64,000 bases of DNA, taken from positions 761,981 through 825,980 of the forward strand of contig JAHBVB010000002.1 of the NCBI GenBank assembly GCA_019637805.1, read 5' to 3'. The DNA is from Anaerolineales bacterium. Its GTDB lineage: Bacteria > Chloroflexota > Anaerolineae > Anaerolineales > UBA11579. The translations under genes and the position numbers were made by a program. This document shows positions 1 to 8,929 of this stretch, piece by piece. The notes beneath the pieces are model-generated. The model was not told the DNA's origin. It saw only the letters and a program-made list of their open reading frames with translations, and did not search any database. Each line of letters opens with the position of its first letter. The first letter of the stretch is position 1.

Positions 1-1
1 G

Positions 2-955
2 CGTGATTACCTCTTCGCTTACATCGGCGAACTGGGCCGCCTGGCACGACCGTTTGCGCCGCTGGTCAACCTGCTCACCCACAGCGCGCCCGGCAAGTTC
101 CTCGCCGAACGCTTGCTGGGCCTGGCCGCCCGCCGCAGCCTGCCGGTCTTCACCTGGCGGCGCGCCGAAGTTGCCTCGCTGTCCGCCGCCGAGGCGGATG
201 TGCTGGTGCTCAGTGACCCCTTCAGTGACCTCTTCTATCCTGAGTTGGCGGCCGCGGCGGCCAAAGTGCTGCGCGCCGCCGGACTGCGTCCGCATCTGCT
301 GCCGGTTTCCGGGGCAGGACGGCCGCTGATCTCCAAAGGCTTCCTGCCGCAGGCCCGCCGACACGCCCAGAAGGTGGTGGCTGCGCTGCGCAAAGCCGAC
401 CCGGCCGGGCGCCTGCCGGTGCTGGGTTTTGAGCCTTCTGAGATCTACGCGCTGCGCGACGAATATTTGGATCTGCTGCCTGCTGAACAAGGCATGGCCG
501 CACTGGCCAAGCGCACCTTCATGTTCGACGAGTTCCTGCTGCGCCAGCCGGATTATGGCCCGGCGCCACTGGAGACCCTGCGCACCGCGCTGGCGCCCGA
601 AGACGCCGCGCCCGTGCTACTGCACGGCCACTGCTATCAGAAGAGCCAGCCGCCCGCTGATGACGGCCTGCCCACTGGGCAAGCCGCCACCGCCGTCTTG
701 CTCAACGCGCTGGGCTACTCGGTGGAGCTAATCAATTCGGGTTGCTGCGGCATGGCCGGCTCCTTCGGCTACGAAGCCGAGCATTATGAGCTCTCCATGC
801 AGATCGGCGAGCTGGCCTTGTTCCCGGCCGTGCGGGCGGCAGATGGCCGCCAGGTGGCCGCCTCCGGCCTCTCGTGCCGCGCCCAGATCGCCGGCGGGGT
901 AGGCGTCCAGGCTCCGCACCCCCTCGAGCTGATCGCCGCCCGGCTGGCGGATTAG
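2..955 (+). CDS. FAD-linked oxidoreductase, C-terminal Fe-S/CCG part (partial)
   Basis: This is the 3' end of a gene that begins before the window; about 317 residues are visible in frame 2, ending at TAG 953-955. The cysteine-rich CCG module typical of fused FAD-oxidase/4Fe-4S dehydrogenases (D-lactate, glycolate or 2-hydroxyglutarate type) is clear: HGHCYQKS near residue 200, SGCCGMAGSFGYE near 240 and SGLSCRAQI near 285, followed by HPLELIA at the end. In such enzymes this module binds an Fe-S cluster and passes electrons from the flavin. The FAD and ferredoxin domains, if present, lie upstream of the window, so the substrate cannot be given. Confidence 0.8.
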   Translation, partial: RDYLFAYIGELGRLARPFAPLVNLLTHSAPGKFLAERLLGLAARRSLPVFTWRRAEVASLSAAEADVLVLSDPFSDLFYPELAAAAAKVLRAAGLRPHLLPVSGAGRPLISKGFLPQARRHAQKVVAALRKADPAGRLPVLGFEPSEIYALRDEYLDLLPAEQGMAALAKRTFMFDEFLLRQPDYGPAPLETLRTALAPEDAAPVLLHGHCYQKSQPPADDGLPTGQAATAVLLNALGYSVELINSGCCGMAGSFGYEAEHYELSMQIGELALFPAVRAADGRQVAASGLSCRAQIAGGVGVQAPHPLELIAARLAD

Positions 956-1035
956 GCAACGGCTCAGCTTCCTGCCTTAGCTTGTTACTCTGTTAATTGC
1001 ATATTAGCCTGTCCCCTGCCCCCTGTAGGCCCCAT

Positions 1036-1058
1036 AACGGGCGGCATACCGCCCCGTT
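1036..1058 (+). terminator. Hairpin downstream of the oxidoreductase
   Basis: An inverted repeat (AACGGGCGG, then CATA, then CCGCCCCGTT, with one bulged C) lies in the gap after the oxidoreductase and before the small lipoprotein gene. There is no clean T run, so it is a weak terminator or an mRNA-end hairpin. Confidence 0.4.
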
Positions 1059-1104
1059 CGCCTCTTTGTACTTTCGCGTATCCTGCCCTTAGGAGGGTTG
1101 TCCC

Positions 1105-1398
1105 ATGTTGAATAAGAAAAGAATACTGATCGCGCTGATTGGCCTGTTGCTGGGCAGTTCCTTGCTCACGGCTTGCGCCGGAGGCGCCCGCGTGGATATC
1201 GATGTGGACCCGGAAACCGGTCAGGGGACCATTGACATCTTCGGTGCCGACGGCCAGAATCAGCAGGATAGCGCCTCGAGCAGGGGTTTGGGCACTGACA
1301 ATGTGGTCGTGCTGGCGGTTGTGGCCGCGCTGTTTATCGCTGTCATCGCTTTGGTGATTGCCCTGGTCAGCCGCAGGCCGACTCCGCCGAGCGGATAA
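1105..1398 (+). CDS. Small lipoprotein with C-terminal membrane helix
   Basis: A 97-residue protein with a lipoprotein signal peptide: KKR after the start, a hydrophobic core, and lipobox LTAC with Cys24. A short Asp/Gln/Ser-rich stretch follows (about 30-62), then a strong membrane helix (about 66-88) ending SRRPTPPSG. It would be lipidated at one end and membrane-spanning at the other, holding a small loop outside the membrane. An AGGAGG lies 8-9 bases before the ATG. I do not recognise a family. It stands alone between hairpins. Confidence 0.75.
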   Translation: MLNKKRILIALIGLLLGSSLLTACAGGARVDIDVDPETGQGTIDIFGADGQNQQDSASSRGLGTDNVVVLAVVAALFIAVIALVIALVSRRPTPPSG

Positions 1399-1406
1399 AA
1401 TGCCTG

Positions 1407-1434
1407 GTACGGGCGGCTTGCAAGCCGCCCGTAC
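1407..1434. terminator. Perfect 28-bp palindrome between convergent genes
   Basis: GTACGGGCGGCTTG is followed directly by its exact reverse complement, between the plus-strand lipoprotein gene and the 3' end of rpiA on the minus strand. It can form a strong hairpin in either transcript. There is no U run on either side, so it may act as a bidirectional 3' end or a repeated extragenic palindrome. Confidence 0.5.
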
Positions 1435-1442
1435 TGCTTCTG

Positions 1443-2150
1443 TCAACTCGGTGAAGTAAAGGCGTCCGCCCTCAAGTGTCTGACCCCGCCCGCGCCGGCC
1501 ACGAACACGTCGGTCGCCAGGCCCAGAAACAAACCGTGCTCTAAAACGCCGCTGCGGGCCTCCAGCGCCGTCGCCAGCGCGACCGGGTCGGTGATCGACC
1601 CGAAGTCGCAGTCCAACAAATAGTTGCCCTGGTCGCTCAGGGCGGGCTCGCCGCCTGCGGTTACCCGCAGGCTGGCCACGCCGCCTAGAGCGACGACGAA
1701 GCCGGCTTGGCGCTCCCAGCCGAAGGGCAGCACCTCCAGCGGCAGCCGGAAGCGGCTGCCGACCCGTTCGGAGAGCTTGCCCTCGTCCACGATGATCGCC
1801 AGCCGCTGGCTGTTCTGCGCCAGGATCTTCTCGCGCAGCAGCGCGCCGCCGCCGCCTTTGATCAGGTTGTAGTGCCCATCCACCTCGTCGGCGCCGTCGA
1901 TGGTCAAGTCTAACTGCGTATAGTCGTTCAGGTTGCCCAGTGGAATGCCCAGACGCTCGCATTCGGCCTGGGTCTGCAAAGAGGCTGGCACGGTGATGAT
2001 GTCGCTCAGCGCGCTGGCTTGCAGTTGGGCGGCCAGCGCCTCCAGGGCGAAGCGTACGGTGCTGCCGTGCCCCAGGCCCAGGCGCATCCCTGGCTGCACC
2101 AGTGCTACGGCCGCTTCGGCGGCCTGTCGTTTGTATTCGTCCGTGCTCAT
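1443..2150 (-). CDS. rpiA: Ribose-5-phosphate isomerase A
   Basis: A 235-residue RpiA, normal length, interconverting ribose 5-phosphate and ribulose 5-phosphate in the non-oxidative pentose phosphate pathway. Visible motifs are GHGSTV near residue 27 (phosphate loop), DGADEVDG near 85 (catalytic Asp region) and KGGGGALLREK near 98. Its ATG overlaps the pgi stop by four bases (ATGA), so it is translationally coupled to pgi. The product also supplies PRPP precursor, which fits its place at the end of a run that begins with the pyr genes. Confidence 0.95.
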   Translation of the reverse strand: MSTDEYKRQAAEAAVALVQPGMRLGLGHGSTVRFALEALAAQLQASALSDIITVPASLQTQAECERLGIPLGNLNDYTQLDLTIDGADEVDGHYNLIKGGGGALLREKILAQNSQRLAIIVDEGKLSERVGSRFRLPLEVLPFGWERQAGFVVALGGVASLRVTAGGEPALSDQGNYLLDCDFGSITDPVALATALEARSGVLEHGLFLGLATDVFVAGAGGVRHLRADAFTSPS

Positions 2151-3742
2151 GCCGGCAGGCTCCCAAGTTGGTCGGTGTCGTTCACTGTCAGGGTCAGCAC
2201 TCGTCGTCCGGCGCTGCGCAGCGCCTGGGCGTCGCCCAACGCTTGCGCCGCTTTCAGCGCGCCGAAGCCCAGGTCGCTGCCCGGCTGCCCGGCCTGGTTG
2301 GGGATCGGCAGATCGGGCTGCGGCGGGGGGCTGACCAGCTGGATGAACAAACCGTGACCTGCGTCGCCCTTGTGCAGCTGCCCGGTGGAGTGCAAAAAGC
2401 GTGGTCCGTACCCCAGCGTGGTCGCCAGCCCAGTTTGCTCGCCCAGCTGCGCCCGCAGCGCCTGCAGGCTGGCTTGCGTGTCGGCCTCAGCGGCCAGATA
2501 GGCCTGCAGGGCAATATAGTCGCCCGGCTTGGCGCTGGCCAGAAAATTATTCAGAGCCTTGCGGCTTGGCATGACCGACTCGCCGCTGGGAAGCTGGCCG
2601 CTTTCTTGGTAGGCCTGCACGAATTGGCGCGCCTGCACTTTGGCAGCTTCTACATCCGGCTGGTCGAAAGGGTTAACGCCCAAGATATAGCTGGCTACTG
2701 CCGTGGCGAACTCCCAAAGGAAGAACTGCCCGCCTAGTTCCAGGTCCGCTTGCCAGTCCACTTCAATGCGCGTCTGGCCGCTCGGCGCGGCCTGCGCTCC
2801 GCTGAACTGCACGAAGGCGCGCTCTTCGCCGTACTGGGGTAGCACCGGCTCGCCCACCACCAGCAGGATGCCGCAGCCCCGCTTGCCCGTGCTCTCGGCG
2901 ATCAGCTGCTCAACCCAGTCGCCAAAGCCGGCCCGTCCGGCGGGCAGGCGCAGGGTCAGTTTGTCTTTACCCGCTTGGGCCAAGGCGCCCAGCGCCAGCC
3001 CCAGCCGTGCGCCGGGGTTGTGCGCCAGGTCGCTGTCGCGGCAGCGCTCGGCCATTACTTGTGCGCGGGCCAGCAGCCCGCTCAAGTCGGCGCCTGCCAG
3101 GGCTGCCGGCACCAACCCAAAGTGCGACAGCGCCGAATAGCGCCCGCCAATATTGGGGTCTGCCAGGAATGTGCGTCGGAAACCGTATTGCTCGGCGGTC
3201 TGCGCCAGGCCGCTGCCCGGGTCGGTGATGGCGATAAAATGCCTCCCGGCTTGGCCGGCCCCCAACGCATCCAGAGCTCGATTGTAGAAATACTTGAAGA
3301 ATGAGAACGTCTCCACCGTGCCGCCGGACTTGCTCGAGACGATGTAAAGGGTCTCGCTGGGGGGGTGGGCGGCCTCGGCCGCCCGCACGGCGGCGGGGTC
3401 GGTGCTGTCCAGGATGCTCACCGCCAGCCCGTCACCCCCGCCAAACAGGGCGGCATACAGCTCCGGCGCCAGGCTGGAGCCGCCCATGCCCAGTACCAAC
3501 GCCCGGCGGAAGCCGGCAGCCTGCGCCTCCGCGGCGAAGGCCTGCAGGTCAGGCACTTCAGCCTGCATGCGCTCGGCCACATCCAGCCAACCCAGACGGT
3601 TGCTGATCTCGTCTGGCTGCGGCGCCCACACAGTGTGGTCGCGCTGCCAGATGCGCTCGACGACCCGTTCGGTGCGGGCTTTGTCGAGCGTATTTTCGTA
3701 GGCGGCTCGGTAGTTACCGAGATCTAGGGTGATGTTGGGCAT
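2147..3742 (-). CDS. pgi: Glucose-6-phosphate isomerase (stand-alone SIS-domain type)
   Basis: About 531 residues starting at MPNITLDLG; a longer start at 3778 is open but lacks a good ribosome site. LGMGGSSLAPE near residue 84 and SSKSGGTVETFSFFKYF near 137 are the sugar-isomerase (SIS) signatures, with FGDWVEQLIAESTGK later. The closest relatives are the isomerase halves of bifunctional transaldolase/phosphoglucose isomerases, but no transaldolase domain is fused here: the preceding 138 bases and the next gene do not encode one. It interconverts glucose 6-phosphate and fructose 6-phosphate in the cytoplasm and is coupled to rpiA. Confidence 0.85.
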   Translation of the reverse strand: MPNITLDLGNYRAAYENTLDKARTERVVERIWQRDHTVWAPQPDEISNRLGWLDVAERMQAEVPDLQAFAAEAQAAGFRRALVLGMGGSSLAPELYAALFGGGDGLAVSILDSTDPAAVRAAEAAHPPSETLYIVSSKSGGTVETFSFFKYFYNRALDALGAGQAGRHFIAITDPGSGLAQTAEQYGFRRTFLADPNIGGRYSALSHFGLVPAALAGADLSGLLARAQVMAERCRDSDLAHNPGARLGLALGALAQAGKDKLTLRLPAGRAGFGDWVEQLIAESTGKRGCGILLVVGEPVLPQYGEERAFVQFSGAQAAPSGQTRIEVDWQADLELGGQFFLWEFATAVASYILGVNPFDQPDVEAAKVQARQFVQAYQESGQLPSGESVMPSRKALNNFLASAKPGDYIALQAYLAAEADTQASLQALRAQLGEQTGLATTLGYGPRFLHSTGQLHKGDAGHGLFIQLVSPPPQPDLPIPNQAGQPGSDLGFGALKAAQALGDAQALRSAGRRVLTLTVNDTDQLGSLPA

Positions 3743-3880
3743 CAAGCGAAGTAAACCACAAAGCCACAAAGAGTACAAACTGCCGTGTCAGCTGAACAAC
3801 GAAAATCGCTGCAAGGCAGCGGCTTCGCGTCGTGAAGGGTCCTCATATATTGCGTCAGGCACCTCAGTGCTGCGGGCTTG

Positions 3881-4591
3881 CTATTGTGTGTGTTCGTTAG
3901 CTTGGGACGAAGCAATGACGGGGGCCAGCAGCAGCTCGCGCCCCTGTCTGCTATGTTCCTCCAGTAAACCCATCTTGCGCAGGCAATAGCTCACCCGCGT
4001 GCTCTGGCGCGTGTTCACGCCCAGTGCCTGGGCCAACTGTTTGTGGGTGAAGGGCGTCTTTAGTGTGGCCGGCAGCAAACCCAGGTAATCTTGCTCTCCG
4101 GCAAACTCGGTTTCGGCCACCACCCGCAGCAGGCGTCGCTCCACGATGCTCCAGTGTTTCCGCCGCCACGAGCCCCGGCCGTCATCCCGCCAGACCTCCT
4201 CTTCCTCCGTCAGCACGGCCCGGAAAGCGAAGTTGGGGTGTTGGATGACCTGGGGGATGTACAGTAGTTCGTCAAAGATGTTCTCCAGCCGGCCGCGCTT
4301 GGGTGACTTGCGCCGCGCCACCTGGCGGCCGCGGCTGTCCTGGCGCACGATCCATTTTTGCGCCGCGATCGGGTGCACCAGCAGCACCTGGTGCGCTTCC
4401 AGCAAGACGCCCAGCTTTTTGCGCAGAGCAGAAAAGTTGCCGGTCTGCACTTCGATCAGCAGGTCCCCCCGCAAAATGTCGATCTGGTAACCATCCACTT
4501 CCTGCTCAAAGCGGTCGCCATGCTGCGCCAGGTGAAGCTTCAAGGCCGCGTGTAAACCCTGTTCGCGTAAAGTGCCGATGGCGTGGTTCAC
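3881..4591 (-). CDS. Predicted PD-(D/E)XK-like nuclease with winged helix
   Basis: A 236-residue protein. I chose the GTG at 4591 because GTGA overlaps the dinB stop by four bases, which implies coupling. The N-terminal half has a compact alpha/beta pattern with DGYQIDILRGDLLIEVQTG near residues 33-51: an Asp, then a strand ending E-V-Q, as in PD-(D/E)XK nucleases where the Lys is replaced. The C-terminal part (about 165-225, FTHKQLAQALGVNTRQSTRV then a basic helix) resembles a winged helix. Coupling to the lesion-bypass polymerase suggests a DNA-repair role; this is inference and the fold is not proven. Confidence 0.6.
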   Translation of the reverse strand: MNHAIGTLREQGLHAALKLHLAQHGDRFEQEVDGYQIDILRGDLLIEVQTGNFSALRKKLGVLLEAHQVLLVHPIAAQKWIVRQDSRGRQVARRKSPKRGRLENIFDELLYIPQVIQHPNFAFRAVLTEEEEVWRDDGRGSWRRKHWSIVERRLLRVVAETEFAGEQDYLGLLPATLKTPFTHKQLAQALGVNTRQSTRVSYCLRKMGLLEEHSRQGRELLLAPVIASSQANEHTQ

Positions 4592-5805
4592 GGCTCTACC
4601 TTCAGTTGGCTGGCTCGGTGAATGGCCGCATCGCCATATTGCGCCTGTAGCGCGCGTACCGCCGCTTCCAGGCGCTCTTGTTTGGCGGCCTCTTTGGGGT
4701 TCCAGTCCCACAGCCCCAGCTGCCGGCTGGGCGGCCCCAGCCGGCTGATGCCCACACCCAGCAGGCGCAGCTTGCGGCCCGGCCGCCAGTTCTGGTGGAA
4801 GAGCTGCAGCGCCGCCGCTTCGATCTGGCGGGCGTCGTCGCTGGCCTCGGGCAGGGTACTTTGCCGCGTGATCGTGGTGAAATCCGGCCAGCGCAGTTTG
4901 ATCTTGACCGTGCTGCCGTACAGCTCTTTGCGCTTCAACCGCCGGGCGATGCTTTCTGCCTGGCTACGGATCAGCTCTTCCAGCAGCGCCCCGTCGTCTG
5001 TGTCGCGCGCAAAGGTCTCTTCCTGGCTGATCGACTTGGTCTCGTGCGACGTGTGCACGGGACTGTTGTCGATGCCCTGGGCGCGACGCTGCAGATCCAG
5101 GCCGCCTTGCGGGCCGAACAGCCGCTGCAATTCACGCAGCGGGTGCGCCGCGATCTGGCCGATGCTGCGCAAGCCCACCTCCGCCAGCCGCTCGGCACTC
5201 TTGGGCCCCACACCCCACAGCGCCTCGCAGGGCAGCGGAGCCAGGAAGGCGGCCTCTTCGCCCGCCGGCACGTGCTGCAGTGCGTTGGGGTAGGCGCCTG
5301 TGCGCACCGAGCCTTTGCCCACTTCGGTGGCGATCTTGGCCACCAGCTTGTTGCTGGCAATGCCCAATGAGCAGTGTAGCTGCAAGTGGTCGCGGATCGC
5401 TTTTTGCAGGTCGTGCCCGATCGTCAAAGGGTCGCCGGGCAGCGCGCTGATATCAATAAAAGCTTCGTCAATCGAGATCGGCTGGATGATTTCTGAGACG
5501 CCGCTGAGCAGCTCCATCACTTTGTTGGACATCTCGACATAATCACGGAAGTGATGGCGCACGATGATCAGATCCGGGCACAGCCGCAGCGCCCGCGCCA
5601 TCGGCATCGCCGAGCGGATGCCGAACTTGCGGGCCGGGTAAGAGCACGAGGCCACCACGCCGCGGCCCTCAGGGCTGCCGCCTACGGCAAACGGCTTGCC
5701 GCGCAGCGAGGCGTCACGCAGCTCTTCCACCGCGCAGAAGAACGCGTCCAGATCCAGGTGGATGATGGTGCGCGGTGCGGGCGTTCGGGTATTTTGCTGG
5801 GCCAT
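4588..5805 (-). CDS. dinB: DNA polymerase IV (Y family)
   Basis: A 405-residue Y-family translesion polymerase. The first catalytic Asp is in IIHLDLDAFFCAVEE (about 14-28), the steric-gate region follows, and SIDEAFIDIS (about 111-120) carries the Asp-Glu metal pair. The helix-hairpin-helix thumb (LWGVGPKSAERLAEVG) and a little-finger domain are present. The start is supported by the HLDLD spacing. It lies 21 bases after the CoA-transferase gene and overlaps the nuclease-like gene downstream. No LexA-type operator is evident. Confidence 0.95.
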   Translation of the reverse strand: MAQQNTRTPAPRTIIHLDLDAFFCAVEELRDASLRGKPFAVGGSPEGRGVVASCSYPARKFGIRSAMPMARALRLCPDLIIVRHHFRDYVEMSNKVMELLSGVSEIIQPISIDEAFIDISALPGDPLTIGHDLQKAIRDHLQLHCSLGIASNKLVAKIATEVGKGSVRTGAYPNALQHVPAGEEAAFLAPLPCEALWGVGPKSAERLAEVGLRSIGQIAAHPLRELQRLFGPQGGLDLQRRAQGIDNSPVHTSHETKSISQEETFARDTDDGALLEELIRSQAESIARRLKRKELYGSTVKIKLRWPDFTTITRQSTLPEASDDARQIEAAALQLFHQNWRPGRKLRLLGVGISRLGPPSRQLGLWDWNPKEAAKQERLEAAVRALQAQYGDAAIHRASQLKVEP

Positions 5806-5826
5806 TTCGTATAGCCATTTGGCTGA

Positions 5827-7029
5827 TTAGATGATCTTTTCGTCTTGCAGTTGGGCGATCTCGGCCTCCGTCTTGCCCAATAGGCCGCTCAGGACTTCAG
5901 CCGTGTGCTCGCCCAGGGTCGGTGGCGGCAGGCGCACTTGCGCCGGCTGCGTCGGAATTTGCAGCGGCGAGCCGAGCATTTGGATGCTTTCGCCGTCGGA
6001 GAGGGTTGCCTGCGTCAGCATGCCGCGCGCCGCCACCTGCTCGTGAGCCAGCGCCTGGTCCACGCTGAGGATCGGCGCCGCCGGCACCGTGGCCCGTTCG
6101 CACACTTCCAGCCAATGGGCGATGGGCTGCTGGACGAACAAGGCGTCCAGCAGCGGTAGCAACGCCTCACGGTGGGCGTTGCGCTGTGGATTGCTGGCAA
6201 AACGCTGGTCACGCGCCCAGTCTTCCTGCCCGACTTCCTGGCAAAAACGCGCCCACTGCAGGTCATTGCCCGCCGCGAAGGCAAAATAGCCATCGGCGGC
6301 CTTGAACGACTGGTAAGGCACAATATTGGGGTGGGCGTTGCCGTAGCGTTTGGGCGGCTTGCCTGAGATCAAATAATTGCTGGCCACATAGGACAGCGTG
6401 GCGATTTGCGAGTCGAACAGCGAAATATCGATGCGCTGTCCGGTTTTCTGGCGTTCTCGGGCAAAAAGCGCAGCCATGATGGCGTTGCTCGCATGGCTAC
6501 CTGCCAGCAGGTCTACGATCGCCACGCCCACCCGGATGGGCTCGCCTTCGGCCTCGCCGGTCAGGCTCATCATACCGCCCATGGCCTGGCTGATGAAGTC
6601 GTAGCCCGGCCGGTCCTTCAGCGGGCCGCTGTAGCCGAATCCGGTGATCGTGCAGTAGATGATGTCCGGCTTGAGCGCCTTGAGTTCTGCATAACTCAGG
6701 CCCATCTTTTCCAGCGTGCCAGTCTTGAAGTTTTCCACCAGTACATCACTTTGGGCGATCAGCTCGCGCAGCACGGCCCGGCCCTCAGGGCTGCGCAGGT
6801 TGAGCGTGAGGCTGCGTTTGTTGCGATTGGCGGAGATGAAATAGGCTGAGAGGCCGTTTTGCGTGTAGGGTGGACCCCACTGGCGTGTGTCATCGCCCCG
6901 GGAGGGTTCTTCCACTTTGATCACTTCGGCCCCCAGGTCCCCCAGCAGCATGGTGCAGTAGGGGCCGGCCAATACGCGGGTCAGATCCAGCACGCGTATG
7001 CCGTGCAGTAAGCCTTTTTCTTCAGTCAT
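5827..7029 (-). CDS. CaiB/BaiF family (class III) CoA-transferase
   Basis: A 400-residue family III CoA-transferase, which moves CoA between carboxylic acids without a ping-pong acyl exchange. Family features: LDLTRVLAGPYCTMLLGDLG at 14-33, SANRNKRSLTLNL at 66-78, GYDFISQAMGGMMSLTG at 142-158, and IVDLLAG at 171-177 in which Asp173 is the likely catalytic aspartate. The CoA donor and acceptor cannot be told from sequence. It lies between an NmrA-like gene and dinB and shows no functional link to the pyrimidine genes. Confidence 0.85.
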   Translation of the reverse strand: MTEEKGLLHGIRVLDLTRVLAGPYCTMLLGDLGAEVIKVEEPSRGDDTRQWGPPYTQNGLSAYFISANRNKRSLTLNLRSPEGRAVLRELIAQSDVLVENFKTGTLEKMGLSYAELKALKPDIIYCTITGFGYSGPLKDRPGYDFISQAMGGMMSLTGEAEGEPIRVGVAIVDLLAGSHASNAIMAALFARERQKTGQRIDISLFDSQIATLSYVASNYLISGKPPKRYGNAHPNIVPYQSFKAADGYFAFAAGNDLQWARFCQEVGQEDWARDQRFASNPQRNAHREALLPLLDALFVQQPIAHWLEVCERATVPAAPILSVDQALAHEQVAARGMLTQATLSDGESIQMLGSPLQIPTQPAQVRLPPPTLGEHTAEVLSGLLGKTEAEIAQLQDEKII

Positions 7030-7068
7030 GGAATCAAAGCCTCTTCTCGTGATTATAGTACAAATATT

Positions 7069-7926
7069 CTAATTCGCTAGCCGGCTGAGAAATCCCCGGA
7101 AGGTTTGCGGCGGGCGGCCCAGCGTGGCTTGCAGCACCGTGCCCTCGCCAGCAAAGCCGTGCACATCATAATAGGCGAACATGCGCTGCAGGGCGTGGCT
7201 GGCATAGTCGCTCAGGCCGTTGGCCGCTGCCGCCCAGTCGGCCAGCGGCTGCGCCTCGGCCCGCACCGGGCGGCCTAGCTGTGCGGCCATCTCGGCTGCC
7301 ATCTGCTCAGAGCTCAGCCGCTCCGGCCCGGCCAGCGGCAGTACCCGGCCGGTGTACTCTACAGGGCTGGCCAGCACCGTCGCGGCGACTTCGGCGACAT
7401 CCTCCAGGTCCACCGGGGTGAAGATCGCCTCCAGCGAATGCGGCACGCGGTACAGGCCGCTCCGGATGCTTTCCCAATACGGCAGCACGTTCTGCATGTA
7501 GCTGGCCGGCTGCAGGCTGGTGTAGGGCAGCCCGCTGGCTTGCAGGCTTTGCTCGACAAGATGCTTCTGCCAGTGATGCGGCATGGCCGCCACAGCCGGC
7601 AGCAGCACCGAGTGGTACACGAAGTGTTCCACGCCTGCCGCCTGCGCTGCGAGAATCGCCGCCTGGCCTATCTCGGTTTCCTGGTAGTGCACATTGGGAC
7701 AGATCAGGTAGACGGCTCGCACGCCCTGCATCGCGCTGCGCAGCGCTGCGCTGTCCAGCAGGTCGCCCACTGCCACCTGTACCGCGCCGGCTTGGTGGGC
7801 GGGAGCGGCTTGGTCGCCCCGGTGTACCAGCGCCCGGGCGGCCTTGCCGCGCCGCGCTACGGCGCGCAGCACGGCCAGGCCGGTCTTGCCGGCCGCCCCG
7901 GTGACCAGAACTTCCGCGTGGGACAT
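7069..7926 (-). CDS. NmrA-like NAD(P)-binding oxidoreductase
   Basis: A 285-residue atypical short-chain dehydrogenase of the NmrA/quinone-oxidoreductase-2 type. The N-terminal Rossmann motif is VTGAAGKTG (8-16); the family HFVYHSVL and QPASYMQN segments follow in the middle. The usual Tyr-x-x-x-Lys catalytic pair is not obvious, as in NmrA-like proteins that sense redox or reduce quinones. It starts four bases after the pyrD stop, so it is in the pyr transcript. The substrate is unknown. Confidence 0.75.
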   Translation of the reverse strand: MSHAEVLVTGAAGKTGLAVLRAVARRGKAARALVHRGDQAAPAHQAGAVQVAVGDLLDSAALRSAMQGVRAVYLICPNVHYQETEIGQAAILAAQAAGVEHFVYHSVLLPAVAAMPHHWQKHLVEQSLQASGLPYTSLQPASYMQNVLPYWESIRSGLYRVPHSLEAIFTPVDLEDVAEVAATVLASPVEYTGRVLPLAGPERLSSEQMAAEMAAQLGRPVRAEAQPLADWAAAANGLSDYASHALQRMFAYYDVHGFAGEGTVLQATLGRPPQTFRGFLSRLAN

Positions 7927-7930
7927 AGCC

Positions 7931-8929
7931 TTATTGTACGAGGGCTGCGGCGATCTCGCGGGCCAGGCCCGGCCCGCGATAGATCAGGCCCGTATAGACC
8001 TGCACCAGGCTGGCCCCCGCGTCCAGCGCCGCCTGGGCCTCATGGCCGCCAAAGATCCCGCCGACGGCGATGATCGGGAGGCGATCTTGCGCCCGGGCGG
8101 CGATGCGCGCCACCATGCTGCGGCTGGCGCCCACCAGCGGCCGGCCACTCAGCCCGCCGGCTTCGCCAGCCGCAGCCGAGCGCAGGCCTGCTGGGCGCGC
8201 CAGGGTGGTGTTGCTGGCGATCACGCCGTCGACCCGCTGCCCCAGCAGCACCTCCAGCACATCATCCAGCTGGGCATCGTCTAGGTCCGGCGAGAGTTTT
8301 ACCAGCAGCGGCACCCTTCTCAGCGGGGTCAGCGCGCTCAGCAAGCCGTCCAAATAGCGGCGGTCTTGCAGCTGGCGCAGCCCGGGCGTGTTGGGCGAAC
8401 TGATGTTGATCGTCAAATAGTCGGCCAACGGCGAGAACGTCCGCATTAATTGTTGGTAATCCGCCGCGGCTTGCTCCAGTGGTGTGTCCTTGTTGATCCC
8501 CAGGTTAACCCCCAGCACCAACCCCGGCGGCCGCCGTCCCGCCAACCGCCTGGCCAGAAAGTCCGCGCCCCGGCTGGGGAAGCCCAGCCGGTTGATGGCC
8601 GCCTCATCTTCGGGCAGCCGGAACAGCCGCGGCCGCGGGTTGCCTGGCTGCGGCCGCGGCGTCACCGTGCCCAGCTCCAGGTGGCCGAAGCCCAGACCGG
8701 CCAGGCCGCGCCAGGCCAAGCCGTCTTTGTCGTAGCCAGCCGCCAGACCCACCCGGTTGGCGAATCGCAACCCGAACAGCTGTACGGGCTGCTCTGGGGC
8801 AGCATACTGCCGCCGTAGCCAAGCCGCCGCTGGCGGCAAGCTGCCTGCCAGCTGCAGCAGGCGCAGGCTGGCACCATGCGCCATCTCAGGGTCCAGCCGG
8901 AACAGCCAGGGGCGTATGCGCTGATACAT
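7931..8929 (-). CDS. pyrD: Dihydroorotate dehydrogenase, class 2 (quinone)
   Basis: A 332-residue enzyme that oxidises dihydroorotate to orotate with membrane quinone. The ATG at 8929 shares one base with the pyrFE stop (TGATG) and gives the class 2 N-terminal helices MYQRIRPWLFRLDPEMAH. FMN and substrate motifs: AAGYDKDG, GTVTPRPQPGNPRPRLFRL, NISSPNTPGLRQLQ with the catalytic Ser, and VGGI near the end. The helical N-terminus and catalytic Ser mark the quinone-linked class, so electrons enter the respiratory chain. Confidence 0.95.
   Translation of the reverse strand: MYQRIRPWLFRLDPEMAHGASLRLLQLAGSLPPAAAWLRRQYAAPEQPVQLFGLRFANRVGLAAGYDKDGLAWRGLAGLGFGHLELGTVTPRPQPGNPRPRLFRLPEDEAAINRLGFPSRGADFLARRLAGRRPPGLVLGVNLGINKDTPLEQAAADYQQLMRTFSPLADYLTINISSPNTPGLRQLQDRRYLDGLLSALTPLRRVPLLVKLSPDLDDAQLDDVLEVLLGQRVDGVIASNTTLARPAGLRSAAAGEAGGLSGRPLVGASRSMVARIAARAQDRLPIIAVGGIFGGHEAQAALDAGASLVQVYTGLIYRGPGLAREIAAALVQ

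Noticed and set aside
985..2166. A 393-aa frame on the minus strand overlapping rpiA
   Set aside because: It runs through rpiA in another frame, with a composition (Arg/Gly-rich) typical of a high-GC shadow, and RpiA is certain.
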